This document shows, piece after piece, positions 9,245-17,715 of a stretch of 64,000 nt of DNA. This DNA is from CAYPAV01 sp964408805. Its GTDB lineage: Bacteria; Pseudomonadota; Alphaproteobacteria; UBA8366. Below the pieces are notes generated by a model, which was given only the letters and a program-made list of their open reading frames with translations, searched no databases and had not been told where the DNA came from. Position numbers and translations under genes: made by a program. The stretch spans positions 17,292 to 81,291 of the forward strand of contig CAYPAV010000022.1 in NCBI GenBank assembly GCA_964408805.1. Reading direction: 5' to 3'. Numbering within the stretch: the first letter of the stretch is position 1; the number at the start of each line of letters is the position of its first letter.

Positions 9245-10624
9245 GTGACAGGCGTGACCATCGAGCTTGCGAACTGGATCGCAGACCTTTCGGCGGCGGA
9301 TGTGCCGGAAAAGACTCGCCGCGTGGTGCGTTATGCGGTGCTCGATACGCTCGCCTGCGGCATGCATGGGCGCGATACCGAATGGGCCGGGATCGCCGAG
9401 CGTTGGGCCGCGGGCGGCGGCGGACCGACGACCATTTGGGGCGATACTGTGCCGTCGATGCGTGCCGAATTGGCCGCCTTCGTCAATGGAATCGCCTGCC
9501 ACGCCTTCGAGCTCGACGATTATCATCCGAACAAGCTTCATGCGGGGGCCGTCGTCATCCCGGCCGTCCTGGCACTTGGCGAACGGCTGGACGCTTCCGG
9601 CGCGGACATGCTGGTCGCGATCGCCGCCGGCTACGAGGTCATGTGCCGGGTCGCCGGCGCGCTCGAACCCTCGACCGCGAAATCGGTCGGGTGGCACATC
9701 ACCGGCATTACCGGCACCTTCGCCGCCGCCGCCGCCTCGGCCAGGCTGCTGGGTCTCGATGGCGAACGGACCGCCTGGGCGCTCGGCGTTGCGGGGACGC
9801 AGAGCAGTGGCCTTTTCGCCTTCAACGCCGACGGTGCCATGACCAAGCGCTTCCATGCGGGCGATGCCGCCCGGGCGGGCGTGGTCGCCGCCGAGCTTAC
9901 CGCTGCCGGTTTCACCGGCCCCACGCAAATCTTCGAGGCCGACGACGGCGGTTTCTTGCGGGCGCATTCACCGAAAGCGGCCGCCGCGCCGCTGGTCGAA
10001 GGGCTCGGCTCCAACTGGCTGATGGATGACAATGCCTTCAAACCCTATTCCTGCTGCGGCAGCCTGCACGCCTATATTGACGCGGCCCTCGATCTTCGGA
10101 CTCAATTCGGGCCGCCCGAGGGCCGGCGCGTCCGCATGGGCCTGCCAAAGGTGGTCGAGGTGCAATGCGGCTACGACTACGAACCGGGGACGACCCTGAA
10201 CGCGCAAATGAGTTCCCGCTACTGCATCGCCGCGGCGCTGCAACAGGGCCAAGTGCTGCCGCCGGAGTTCACCGCCGAGGCGATGGCGGCGCCCGAAAAC
10301 GTCAATCTCGCCCAGGCGATCGAACAATCCCACGATGCGGAACTCGATTCCGTCTATCCGGCGAATTTCTGCGGCTGGGTGGAGCTGGAGACAGCGCCGG
10401 GCAGCGGTACCTTCGAGCGGTCCTACAAACACGACCCCTCGGGCTCCCCCGCCAATCCCGAGAAGGAGACGGCGATGGTGGAGAAGGCGCGCCGCCTCTT
10501 GGCGCCGATGCTGGCGCCGGAGCGGATCGAGGCGCTGGAGGCCGCCTGTCTTTCGCTGGAAGAAACCGATGCCGCGGGACTTATTCAGTGCCTCGCGAAA
10601 CCGCACCGGGCGGCGGCGGAGTAG
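9245..10624 (+). CDS. MmgE/PrpD family protein (second of two)
   Basis: A 459-residue MmgE/PrpD protein, clearly diverged from the one at 6580. Visible family segments are LDTLACGMHGRDTEW, HAFELDDYHPNKLHAG and KPYSCCGSLHAY. The GTG start at 9245 was chosen because GGGAG lies six bases upstream and it follows the PrpF stop by 13 bases; the frame is open further upstream but only as a shadow of prpF. Third gene of the operon. Two paralogues around one isomerase suggest consecutive dehydration and hydration steps or a hetero-oligomer. Converges with the glycosylase gene at 10645. Confidence 0.87.
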   Translation: MTGVTIELANWIADLSAADVPEKTRRVVRYAVLDTLACGMHGRDTEWAGIAERWAAGGGGPTTIWGDTVPSMRAELAAFVNGIACHAFELDDYHPNKLHAGAVVIPAVLALGERLDASGADMLVAIAAGYEVMCRVAGALEPSTAKSVGWHITGITGTFAAAAASARLLGLDGERTAWALGVAGTQSSGLFAFNADGAMTKRFHAGDAARAGVVAAELTAAGFTGPTQIFEADDGGFLRAHSPKAAAAPLVEGLGSNWLMDDNAFKPYSCCGSLHAYIDAALDLRTQFGPPEGRRVRMGLPKVVEVQCGYDYEPGTTLNAQMSSRYCIAAALQQGQVLPPEFTAEAMAAPENVNLAQAIEQSHDAELDSVYPANFCGWVELETAPGSGTFERSYKHDPSGSPANPEKETAMVEKARRLLAPMLAPERIEALEAACLSLEETDAAGLIQCLAKPHRAAAE

Positions 10625-10644
10625 CCTGCCGAAGGGTGCGGCGC

Positions 10645-11313
10645 CTAGTCGACCGATAGCGCCAGAACTCGGCTGACTTCGCTTGTCGGGCGGCCGGGTT
10701 CGGCTGCCCAGGCGTTGATCGCGTCCTGCACCTCGCGCTTCGCGCGTTTTCCCTTCGGCTCGCCGTCATAGGCGCCCCATTGGTTCAGCGCCTTCACGAC
10801 GTCCTTGGTCAGAACGAATGTGTCCTTGCCGACCATGCGTAGGAAGTAGGGGCCCGACATGCCGCCCAATTGCTTGAAGCGTTTGGTCAAATCCTCCCAG
10901 AGCCCGACGATGTCGGCCGCAGGCCAGGCGGCGAGCCAGGCGCCGAAGCTTCCCTCGCTTTCGACGATATCGCAGATCGCCGCCGCGTTGTGGTGTGTCG
11001 CCCGGATCTTGCCCCAATGGCGGATGATGCGCGTCTCGCCCATCAACGCCTCCAATTCCTCGTCGTTGAGGGCGCGAACGCGCCGCGGATCGAACCCCAG
11101 GAACACCTCCTCGAAGGCCGGCCACTTCCCTTCGACCATCGAATGCTTCAGCCCGGCGGCGAAAACGCGAAACGACATTCTCGAGAAATACCGGTCGTCT
11201 GCGACGGCCTGCAGCTCGGCCGGCGATTTCGTCTCCGGCATCAGCCCGGCGAGCGCCTCGGACCCGCCGGACCGTTTTTCGGCGATATCCAGAATCTTTT
11301 CGAACGGGGTCAT
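10645..11313 (-). CDS. DNA-3-methyladenine glycosylase I-like protein
   Basis: A 222-residue protein resembling Tag-type DNA-3-methyladenine glycosylases, which remove alkylated adenine in base-excision repair. The segment FRVFAAGLKHSMVEGKWPAFEEVF and the following helix-rich stretch through HHNAAAICDIVE match the family; length is slightly longer than E. coli Tag. It is not in an obvious operon: the MmgE/PrpD gene converges from one side and a 219-base spacer lies on the other. It is probably a divergent family member, so activity on 3-methyladenine is inferred only. Confidence 0.75.
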   Translation of the reverse strand: MTPFEKILDIAEKRSGGSEALAGLMPETKSPAELQAVADDRYFSRMSFRVFAAGLKHSMVEGKWPAFEEVFLGFDPRRVRALNDEELEALMGETRIIRHWGKIRATHHNAAAICDIVESEGSFGAWLAAWPAADIVGLWEDLTKRFKQLGGMSGPYFLRMVGKDTFVLTKDVVKALNQWGAYDGEPKGKRAKREVQDAINAWAAEPGRPTSEVSRVLALSVD

Positions 11314-11487
11314 CCCTGGGTCACTCCGGCGCGGAAGCGGTTCGCCTCCTGGTTCAAGCCCACGCCCTTACTCACCAATTCCGCGGCTGCCGTCAAGAGC
11401 CGGAAGTCTCGGTGGCAAGAAACCCGGCCCCGCTCTCGCGCGGCGGCGGAGTATATGTTTTAGGTTTGGGAAGACACAAAAATCGAA

Positions 11488-11513
11488 GTCATTCCCGCTT
11501 TTGCGGGAATGAC
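11488..11513. repeat. Perfect 11-bp inverted repeat with TTTT loop
   Basis: Arms GTCATTCCCGC and GCGGGAATGAC are perfect complements around a TTTT loop. It lies in the 219-base spacer between the glycosylase (start 11313) and the alcohol dehydrogenase (stop 11533); no gene is visible in this spacer. There is no clean T-run after the hairpin on either strand, so it resembles a short dispersed palindromic element more than a terminator. No second copy was seen in the window. Confidence 0.7.
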
Positions 11514-11532
11514 GGGATCGGCGGTTAGGTGT

Positions 11533-12663
11533 CTAAATCCCGTGCGGCCGCAGGATCTGCCGCACCGCTTCGCCCTTGGCCAGGCGGTCGAAGCCGGCGT
11601 TCAGGCCGTCGAAATCGACGAAGCCGCTGCGGAGGCGATCAACCGGCAGTTTGCCTTGCCGGTAGAGCGAGAGGAAGCGCGGGATGTCGCGGCGAGGCAC
11701 GCAGCTACCCATGTAGCTGCCCTTGATGGTGCGGTTGTCGCTGACCATCTGGGCGATCGGGATGTCGAGCGTCGCCTCGGGGCGAGGCAGGCCGGCGGTG
11801 ACCACGGTGCCGCCGCGCCGGCACATCGCATATGCGGTCTCGAGCGCTTTGGGCACGCCGGCCAGCTCGATCGCGAAGTCGACCCCGCCGCCGGTAATTT
11901 CCTTGATCTGGTCGACGCAGTCCGGATCACCGGAATTGACCGTGTCGGTCGCGCCCAATTGCCGCGCGAAGGCGAGCTTGTCATCCAGCACGTCGACCGC
12001 GATCACGCGCTCCGCGCCCGAGAGAATGGTCGCGAACATCGCATTCAAGCCGGCCCCGCCGAGGCCCAACACCGCGACCTTGGCGCCCGGCGGTACTTGC
12101 GCCGTGTTGACGACGGCACCCACGCCGGTGATCACCGCGCAGCCGAAGAGGGCCGCGTCCTCAAGCGGGATGTCGTCCTCGATTCGGATCACCGAGCCTT
12201 CCGCCAAGACGGCATATTCCGCATAGCACGAAACCCCGGAGGTATGGTTGATGACCTCGCCGCCGAGCCGAATCTTGTGGTTTCCGGTGATCAGGTGGCC
12301 GTCGCTCCGGGCCTCGTAGGCGGTTTCGCAGAGATAGGGTTCGGCCCGGTCGCAGGCGGGGCAGGTGCCGCAGTTCGGCACGAAGAACAGGATCGCATGA
12401 TCGCCCGCCTTGACCCGCGTCACTCCCTCGCCGACTTCCTCGACGATGCCGGCCGCTTCGTGGCCGGGCACGTAGGGCATCTTCCGGGGGCGGACCCCCT
12501 CGATCGCCGAGAGATCGGAATGACAGAGCCCCGCCGCCAGCACCTTGACCAGCACCTCGCCTGGGCCGGGCGAGTCGAGATCGACCTCCTCGACCTTGAC
12601 GGGCCGGGTGTCGGTGAAGGGGTGGTCGGCGTTCTCGTAGACGACGGCGGCTTTCATTTTCAT
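11533..12663 (-). CDS. Zinc-dependent alcohol dehydrogenase (MDR family)
   Basis: A 376-residue medium-chain zinc dehydrogenase. The catalytic zinc ligand C47 is in AAGLCHSD with H68-E69 in VPGHEAAG. The structural zinc cysteines are C98, C101, C104 and C112 in the CGTCPAC...C loop. A Rossmann glycine motif (VLGLGGAGLNA) follows near residue 200. It is the last gene of a minus-strand run SDR - NIPSNAP-like - ADH. The start at 12663 has GGAG seven bases upstream. Class-III-like features suggest oxidation of a primary alcohol with NAD; the true substrate is unknown. Confidence 0.88.
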   Translation of the reverse strand: MKMKAAVVYENADHPFTDTRPVKVEEVDLDSPGPGEVLVKVLAAGLCHSDLSAIEGVRPRKMPYVPGHEAAGIVEEVGEGVTRVKAGDHAILFFVPNCGTCPACDRAEPYLCETAYEARSDGHLITGNHKIRLGGEVINHTSGVSCYAEYAVLAEGSVIRIEDDIPLEDAALFGCAVITGVGAVVNTAQVPPGAKVAVLGLGGAGLNAMFATILSGAERVIAVDVLDDKLAFARQLGATDTVNSGDPDCVDQIKEITGGGVDFAIELAGVPKALETAYAMCRRGGTVVTAGLPRPEATLDIPIAQMVSDNRTIKGSYMGSCVPRRDIPRFLSLYRQGKLPVDRLRSGFVDFDGLNAGFDRLAKGEAVRQILRPHGI

Positions 12664-12712
12664 AGACGTTCTCCGGCTGGGCGACTGTCAATGATATGTG
12701 GACCACCCGGCC

Positions 12713-13360
12713 TCAGGTCCAGCGCGCCTCGTCCTTGGTGTCCTCTGCGGTCAGGAGCGTGGTCGTATAGACCGCCGTCCAGTCACAGAGATCGTAGCGC
12801 CGGCTGAGCTGTCGGCGGACCTCCGCCTCCGCGTCCCCTTGCGGCAGTTTCGAGCGTTCCCACATCGCGAGGTCGGGACGGCGGGTCACCAGAAGGGCGC
12901 GGATCGTCTCCTCGTCGCCGGTAATCCGCCAGAGCCCGATGACCTGGGAATCGTAGGCGCTCTCGAAGCCGGGCCAGGCGGCGGTGCAAAGGTCGAGGAA
13001 TTCCGGAAAGTTCCCGTCCGGCACCTCGAACCAGCGGAACGCGTAGTTGCCCTGCCGGCGCGGCGGCTCGGCCGCCTCGGGGCGAAGGGTTGGCGTCATG
13101 ACGTCGAGCTCGGCCGCGCGGACCGCGTCCATTTCGTCATGCAGAAGATCGGCGTAGCGAAGTGCTGCTTCCGTTCCGGGCCAGACCGTGATCGCGGTCA
13201 CGGTGTCGCGGGGCAGACCGATCTGACTCCGCCAGAGTCCGTAAAGCCGGCCATCCTGTGTGGCGATCCGCGCGGCGCCGTCCTTTGCCATGGCTTCGGC
13301 GGCGCTCTCCCAAGCACGGGGGGCGCAGTTGATGCGGTGATGGACGTAGGTTTCGGTCAT
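12713..13360 (-). CDS. NIPSNAP/dimeric alpha-beta barrel-like protein
   Basis: A 215-residue protein with two similar halves, each looking like a ferredoxin-like alpha-beta barrel. The second half (YAFRWFEVPDGNFPEFLDLC ... PGFESAYDSQVIGLWR) recalls NIPSNAP domains. Start chosen at 13360 with GAGGAAG just upstream; it begins seven bases after the SDR stop, indicating translational coupling. No catalytic motif is visible. In this operon it may bind or help modify the compound handled by the SDR and the alcohol dehydrogenase. Function unknown; family assignment moderate. Confidence 0.6.
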   Translation of the reverse strand: MTETYVHHRINCAPRAWESAAEAMAKDGAARIATQDGRLYGLWRSQIGLPRDTVTAITVWPGTEAALRYADLLHDEMDAVRAAELDVMTPTLRPEAAEPPRRQGNYAFRWFEVPDGNFPEFLDLCTAAWPGFESAYDSQVIGLWRITGDEETIRALLVTRRPDLAMWERSKLPQGDAEAEVRRQLSRRYDLCDWTAVYTTTLLTAEDTKDEARWT

Positions 13361-13367
13361 GACTTCC

Positions 13368-14123
13368 TCACGCAATCGATACGTACCAGGCGCCATTCAC
13401 ATGGATCGTCTGACCCGATGTGTAGCGCCCGTCCGGCCCCGCGAGGAGCCGCACCATCGCCGAAATCTCGTGCGGTTCGCCCGACCGGCCGAGCGGGATC
13501 GGGTGTTCTTGAAAATGCGCCGACATCTCTTTGCGGTCGTGATGGGCGATGTGTCCCGGGGCCACGCAATTGACGGTGATGCCCTGGGGCGCGAGCTCGA
13601 TCGCCAAGGCGCTGGTCATGCCGGAAAGTCCGGCCTTCGCGGTCGCGACGGCGACGCGGTTGGCGACCCCGGCCTGGCCCGAAACACCGCCGATATTGAC
13701 GATCGCGCCTGCGCCATTGGCCGAAAGATGCGGGATCGCCGCCTTGGAGAGGAGAAAGGCGGAGTCGAGCGTGCTTTGAAGGACGCCCCGCCAATCGGCG
13801 AAATCCGTCTCGGTGATCGGCTGGGCGATCCGATGGGCGACGTTGTTGACCAGGATATCGAGTCTTCCGAAGGCCGAGAGCGCGGCGTCGACCAACCCAG
13901 CCGCGCCATCCGGATCGGAGACGTCCGCCATATGCTTGATCGCCCGCCCGCCCGCGGCTTCGACCTCGGCCACGACCCGGTCGGCGGCGTCCTCGGAGTG
14001 GCGCGCATTGATCACGACGCCGGCGCCGGCTTCACCAAGCGACAGCGCCACCGCGCGGCCGATCCCGCGAACACTGCCGGTGACGATGGCCGCTTGGCCC
14101 TCGATCTCACGTTTCTCGGACAT
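13368..14123 (-). CDS. SDR family protein with degenerate active site
   Basis: A 251-residue short-chain dehydrogenase/reductase. The NAD(P) motif TGSVRGIG is present near residue 15 and the Lys of the YxxxK motif is kept (ATAKAGL). The catalytic Tyr four residues before this Lys is Val, the Ser thirteen residues before that is Gly (IVNIGGVSG), and the usual NNAG is NNVA. The flanking fold segments through VNCVAPGHI are intact, so this looks like an evolved change rather than a broken gene. Start at 14123 with GGGAGAG upstream. First gene of the operon with the NIPSNAP-like and alcohol dehydrogenase genes; divergent from the Rieske oxygenase. Confidence 0.82.
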   Translation of the reverse strand: MSEKREIEGQAAIVTGSVRGIGRAVALSLGEAGAGVVINARHSEDAADRVVAEVEAAGGRAIKHMADVSDPDGAAGLVDAALSAFGRLDILVNNVAHRIAQPITETDFADWRGVLQSTLDSAFLLSKAAIPHLSANGAGAIVNIGGVSGQAGVANRVAVATAKAGLSGMTSALAIELAPQGITVNCVAPGHIAHHDRKEMSAHFQEHPIPLGRSGEPHEISAMVRLLAGPDGRYTSGQTIHVNGAWYVSIA

Positions 14124-14302
14124 GGCGTCTTCTCTCCCGAATGGTTCGATGCCCGCAAGGTGTCTGGTCGTGAATCCAATGGATTGGGGTGGGCGAGGCA
14201 AGGGTTTTGTGGGCGGCTCGGCAATTCCGATTGACTCGATCTCGCTTCGCTTGCGAAGTTGATTCCGAAAGACCACCACCCGACCGGAGAGGGGCCCCGC
14301 CG

Positions 14303-15550
14303 ATGCTTGCCAATACGGACACAGCGCTTCCCGACCTCGACTGGCCCGAAGGCGTCACCAGCCGTGTTCCCTTTCGCGTCTATGACGACCGGGAAATCCA
14401 TGCCGCCGAACAGGCGCGGGTCTTCCAGGGACCGACCTGGCAGTTTCTCTGTCTCGCGAGCGAAGTGCCGGAGGTCGGCGACTACAAGACAACCCATATC
14501 GGCGAGACGCCCGTCATCGTCACCCGAAGCGAGGACGGCGAACTGAACGCCATGGAGAACCGCTGCGTCCACAAGGGGGCCCTCGTCTGCCTGAACGACC
14601 GGGGCAATGTGCGCGAGCTGACCTGCGTCTATCACAACTGGCTCTATTCGCTGAAAGGCGAGCTTCGGAGTGTCGCCTTCCAGAAGGGGGTCAAGGGCCT
14701 CGGCGGCATGCCCGAGGATTTCGAGCTGGGAGAACATCGCCTGCGGCCGCTTCGGGTCGCCGAGCTGGCGGGACTGGTGTTCGGTACCTTCTCGGCGGAG
14801 GCGCTGCCGGTCGAGGATTTCATTGGTCCCGAGATCGTCCAGCGCCTGCGGCGCGTCCTTAACCGGCCGCCGCGGATCCTCGGCTATCATTCGCAATATC
14901 TGAACAACAATTGGAAGCTCTACGTCGAGAACGTGAAGGACACCTATCACGCGGGGCTGCTGCACCTTTTCTTCGCCACCTTCCGGCTCAACCGTCTTGC
15001 CTCCGAGGGCGGCGTCCTGATCTCCGAGGACGGCGGCAACCATGCCAGCTATTCGCGGCGGCGCACCATCCATGCCAACGCCGAATACGACCAGTCGCTG
15101 CTTCGCGCCAGCCGCCAGGACTACAAGCTGGCCGATCCCTCGCTGCTCGATTCATTCGACGAGTTCGGCGACGGCATCAACGTCCAGATCCTGTCGGTCT
15201 TCCCCAATTTCATTCTGCAGCAGGTCGAGAACAGCATTGCCCTCCGCCAGGTCCTGCCGAAAGGCACCGGCGAGACGGAGCTGAACTGGACCGTGCTCGG
15301 CTTCGAGGACGATGACGAGGCGACGACGCGGATGCGTTTGAAGCAAGCCAACCTGATCGGGCCGGCGGGCTTTATCTCGATGGAGGACGGGGCCGTCGGC
15401 GGCTTCGTCCAGCGTGCCATCACCGGGGCGTTGGACGATACCTCGATGATGGAAATGGGCGGACGCGACCATACCTCCGACAACACCCGGACGACCGAGG
15501 CATCGGTGCGCGGGTTCTGGAACGCCTATCGCCAGCACATGCGAATTTGA
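14303..15550 (+). CDS. Aromatic-ring-hydroxylating dioxygenase, alpha subunit
   Basis: A 415-residue Rieske non-heme iron oxygenase large subunit. The Rieske centre is C88-x-H90 and C108-x2-H111. The mononuclear iron site is visible as D213-x2-H216-x4-H221 in VKDTYHAGLLHLF, with bridging Asp and two His ligands. GGAGAGG lies upstream of ATG 14303. The beta subunit gene follows after 16 bases. No ferredoxin or reductase gene is nearby, so electron donors must be encoded elsewhere. The enzyme would insert O2 into an aromatic or related ring; the substrate class cannot be read. Confidence 0.92.
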   Translation: MLANTDTALPDLDWPEGVTSRVPFRVYDDREIHAAEQARVFQGPTWQFLCLASEVPEVGDYKTTHIGETPVIVTRSEDGELNAMENRCVHKGALVCLNDRGNVRELTCVYHNWLYSLKGELRSVAFQKGVKGLGGMPEDFELGEHRLRPLRVAELAGLVFGTFSAEALPVEDFIGPEIVQRLRRVLNRPPRILGYHSQYLNNNWKLYVENVKDTYHAGLLHLFFATFRLNRLASEGGVLISEDGGNHASYSRRRTIHANAEYDQSLLRASRQDYKLADPSLLDSFDEFGDGINVQILSVFPNFILQQVENSIALRQVLPKGTGETELNWTVLGFEDDDEATTRMRLKQANLIGPAGFISMEDGAVGGFVQRAITGALDDTSMMEMGGRDHTSDNTRTTEASVRGFWNAYRQHMRI

Positions 15551-15566
15551 CGGGGCGGCGGGACCA

Positions 15567-16037
15567 ATGGATATCGAACGCCAGCTTCGCGTCGAGAACC
15601 TGCTCGCGCGCTACGCGGATTGTCTCGATCAGGGCCGCTTCGAGGAATGGCCCGGTTTCTTTACCGAAGCTTGCCTCTACAAGATCATCTCGGCCGAGAA
15701 CCACGAGCGCGGCCTGCCGCTCGGCGTGATCGATTGCGACAATCGCGCCATGCTGGAGGACCGGGTCATGGCGCTCCGTGACGCCAATATCTACGAGGAG
15801 CACCGCTATCGCCATATCCTCTCGACGACCCTGATCACCGGCGCCGACGATGACGGGATCCAGGCCGAGACGGGCTATCTCGTGATGCGGATCATGCGCG
15901 ACGGCGAGACCATGCCCTTCAGCACCGGCCGCTACCTCGACCGCATCGTCGAGCGGGACGGCGAGCTCTGCTTCGAGGCGCGTCTGGTGGTGTTCGACAG
16001 CAAGCGGATCGACACATTGCTGGTCTTCCCAATCTGA
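15567..16037 (+). CDS. Aromatic-ring-hydroxylating dioxygenase, beta subunit
   Basis: A 156-residue small subunit of the NTF2/SnoaL fold, matching the normal length. It opens with ERQLRVENLLARYADCLDQG, typical of oxygenase beta subunits. It directly follows the alpha subunit gene and should form the structural half of an alpha3-beta3 oxygenase. A 98-base gap separates it from the FAD-dependent dehydrogenase. Confidence 0.88.
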   Translation: MDIERQLRVENLLARYADCLDQGRFEEWPGFFTEACLYKIISAENHERGLPLGVIDCDNRAMLEDRVMALRDANIYEEHRYRHILSTTLITGADDDGIQAETGYLVMRIMRDGETMPFSTGRYLDRIVERDGELCFEARLVVFDSKRIDTLLVFPI

Positions 16038-16135
16038 GAGCGGTCTTGGCGCCGGCCGCAGCAATCCGACCCTGGACGGTCGACCGTCCCGTACCAATTG
16101 GATTTATCCGACGGATAGCGAGCGGGAAATGCGAA

Positions 16136-17620
16136 ATGGCGGATTATGACGTGATCGTGGTCGGGGCGGGAAGTGCCGCGCTCTCGGCGGCCGTCTCCGC
16201 GCGTGAGAACGGGGCCGGCAAGGTCCTGGTGCTGGAGAAGGCGGACCGAGCGAACCGGGGCGGCAATACCCATTTCAGCGGCGGCATCATGCGCTTCGCC
16301 TTCGACGACCCGAGGGACATCGCCCCCCTCCTGCCGGGCGTCGAAGAGAAATATCTGAACTTCTTCGAAGGCGTTCAGCCCTATACGGCGGCCGATATGA
16401 AGGGCGACCTGATGCGGGTCACGCGCGGGCGCACCGACCCGGAACTTTCCGACTATCTGATCGGTCATTCGAAAGACGTGGTCTTCTGGGCGAACCAGCA
16501 TGGCGGCATCCCGATGGAGCCCGCCGGCACCATCGCCGGGGTGGAGAAGAACGGTGTAATTTATTGGCCGAAGGGGGCCATTGTCCGGGCCGAGCATGAG
16601 GGGGTCGGCCTCTCGGCCGGCTGGTTCAAATGCGCCGAGCGGGAAGGCGTCGAGATCCGCTACGAGACCGGTGCAATGAAGCTGCTGCAGGACCGGCAGG
16701 GGCGTGTCTCGGGCGTCGAGACCCGAAGCCCCGCCGGGCTGGAGGAGATCACAGCCGAGGCGGTCATCCTCGCCTGCGGCGGGTTCGAGGCCAATGCCCA
16801 ATGGCGTGCGCGCTATCTCGGCGGCCCCTGGGGTCATGCGAAGGTCCGCGGCACCCGCCACAACCAGGGCGACGGCCACCGCATGGCCTTTGACGTCGGG
16901 GCGCTCGCGGTCGGCCATTGGGGCGGCTGCCATGCCACACCCATCGCCGCCGAATGGGGCGATTTCGCCGACCGGCGCCTGACCGACAAGTCGAACCGGC
17001 TGACCTATCTCTATGGCGTGATGATCAACCGCCTCGGCCGCCGCTTCGTCGACGAAGGCGAGGACACCCAGTTCTACACCTACGCCAAGTTTGGCGGCGA
17101 GATCCTGCATCAGCCGGGCGGCATCGCTTGGCAGATCTTCGACCAGAAGACCGTGCACCTGCTGGAACCCCGCTACGAGACCACCGACCCGGTGATGGCC
17201 GACACCCTGGCCGGGCTGCTCGAGCAGCTCGACGTCGAAGACAAGGCGACCGCCCTGCAAACGCTGGAGGATTACAACGCCGCCTGCGGGGACGAATCCG
17301 CCTTCGATCCGACCGGGAAGGACGGCCTCTCGACCTCGGGCCTGGAGATCGAGAAGACCAACTGGGCGACCCGTCTCGACCAGCCGCCCTTCGTCGCCTA
17401 TTCCGCAACCGGCGGCATCACCTTCACTTTCGGTGGCCTCAAGATCGACACAGATGCCCGCGTGATCGCCACCGACTGGCGCCCGATCGAGGGCCTCTAT
17501 GCCTGCGGCGAACTGGTCGGCGACATTTTCCACTACAACTATCCCGGCGGCACCGGCCTGGTCTCGGGCATGGTCTTCGGCCGCACCGCCGGACGGAACG
17601 CGGCGGGGTTTGGGGGGTAG
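16136..17620 (+). CDS. tcuA: FAD-dependent dehydrogenase, tricarballylate dehydrogenase-like
   Basis: A 494-residue flavoprotein of the fumarate reductase/succinate dehydrogenase family. The FAD-binding glycines are in VVGAGSAALSAA at the N-terminus and the C-terminal ACGELVGD ... YPGGTGLVSGMVFGR is typical. The overall pattern resembles FAD-dependent tricarballylate dehydrogenase (TcuA), which makes cis-aconitate. No tcuB or tcuC gene is next to it. Start at 16136 was chosen over an upstream frame because it gives the family N-terminus and has GGGA before it. With the MmgE/PrpD-PrpF operon 6 kb away, a tricarboxylate pathway is possible, but 3-ketosteroid-dehydrogenase-like relatives are an alternative. 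Confidence 0.75.
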   Translation: MADYDVIVVGAGSAALSAAVSARENGAGKVLVLEKADRANRGGNTHFSGGIMRFAFDDPRDIAPLLPGVEEKYLNFFEGVQPYTAADMKGDLMRVTRGRTDPELSDYLIGHSKDVVFWANQHGGIPMEPAGTIAGVEKNGVIYWPKGAIVRAEHEGVGLSAGWFKCAEREGVEIRYETGAMKLLQDRQGRVSGVETRSPAGLEEITAEAVILACGGFEANAQWRARYLGGPWGHAKVRGTRHNQGDGHRMAFDVGALAVGHWGGCHATPIAAEWGDFADRRLTDKSNRLTYLYGVMINRLGRRFVDEGEDTQFYTYAKFGGEILHQPGGIAWQIFDQKTVHLLEPRYETTDPVMADTLAGLLEQLDVEDKATALQTLEDYNAACGDESAFDPTGKDGLSTSGLEIEKTNWATRLDQPPFVAYSATGGITFTFGGLKIDTDARVIATDWRPIEGLYACGELVGDIFHYNYPGGTGLVSGMVFGRTAGRNAAGFGG

Positions 17621-17715
17621 TTGGTTGGGATTTGTCCGCAATTTTGTTTGCGCGAGGGTATTCTCGTTTCGCATCCTCAACGTGGCATAATTCGTTGATG
17701 AATGGAGCCGGCACG

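Noticed and set aside
11509..12807. 432-codon plus-strand frame opposite the alcohol dehydrogenase
   Set aside because: It mirrors the ADH coding pattern and has no domain of its own.
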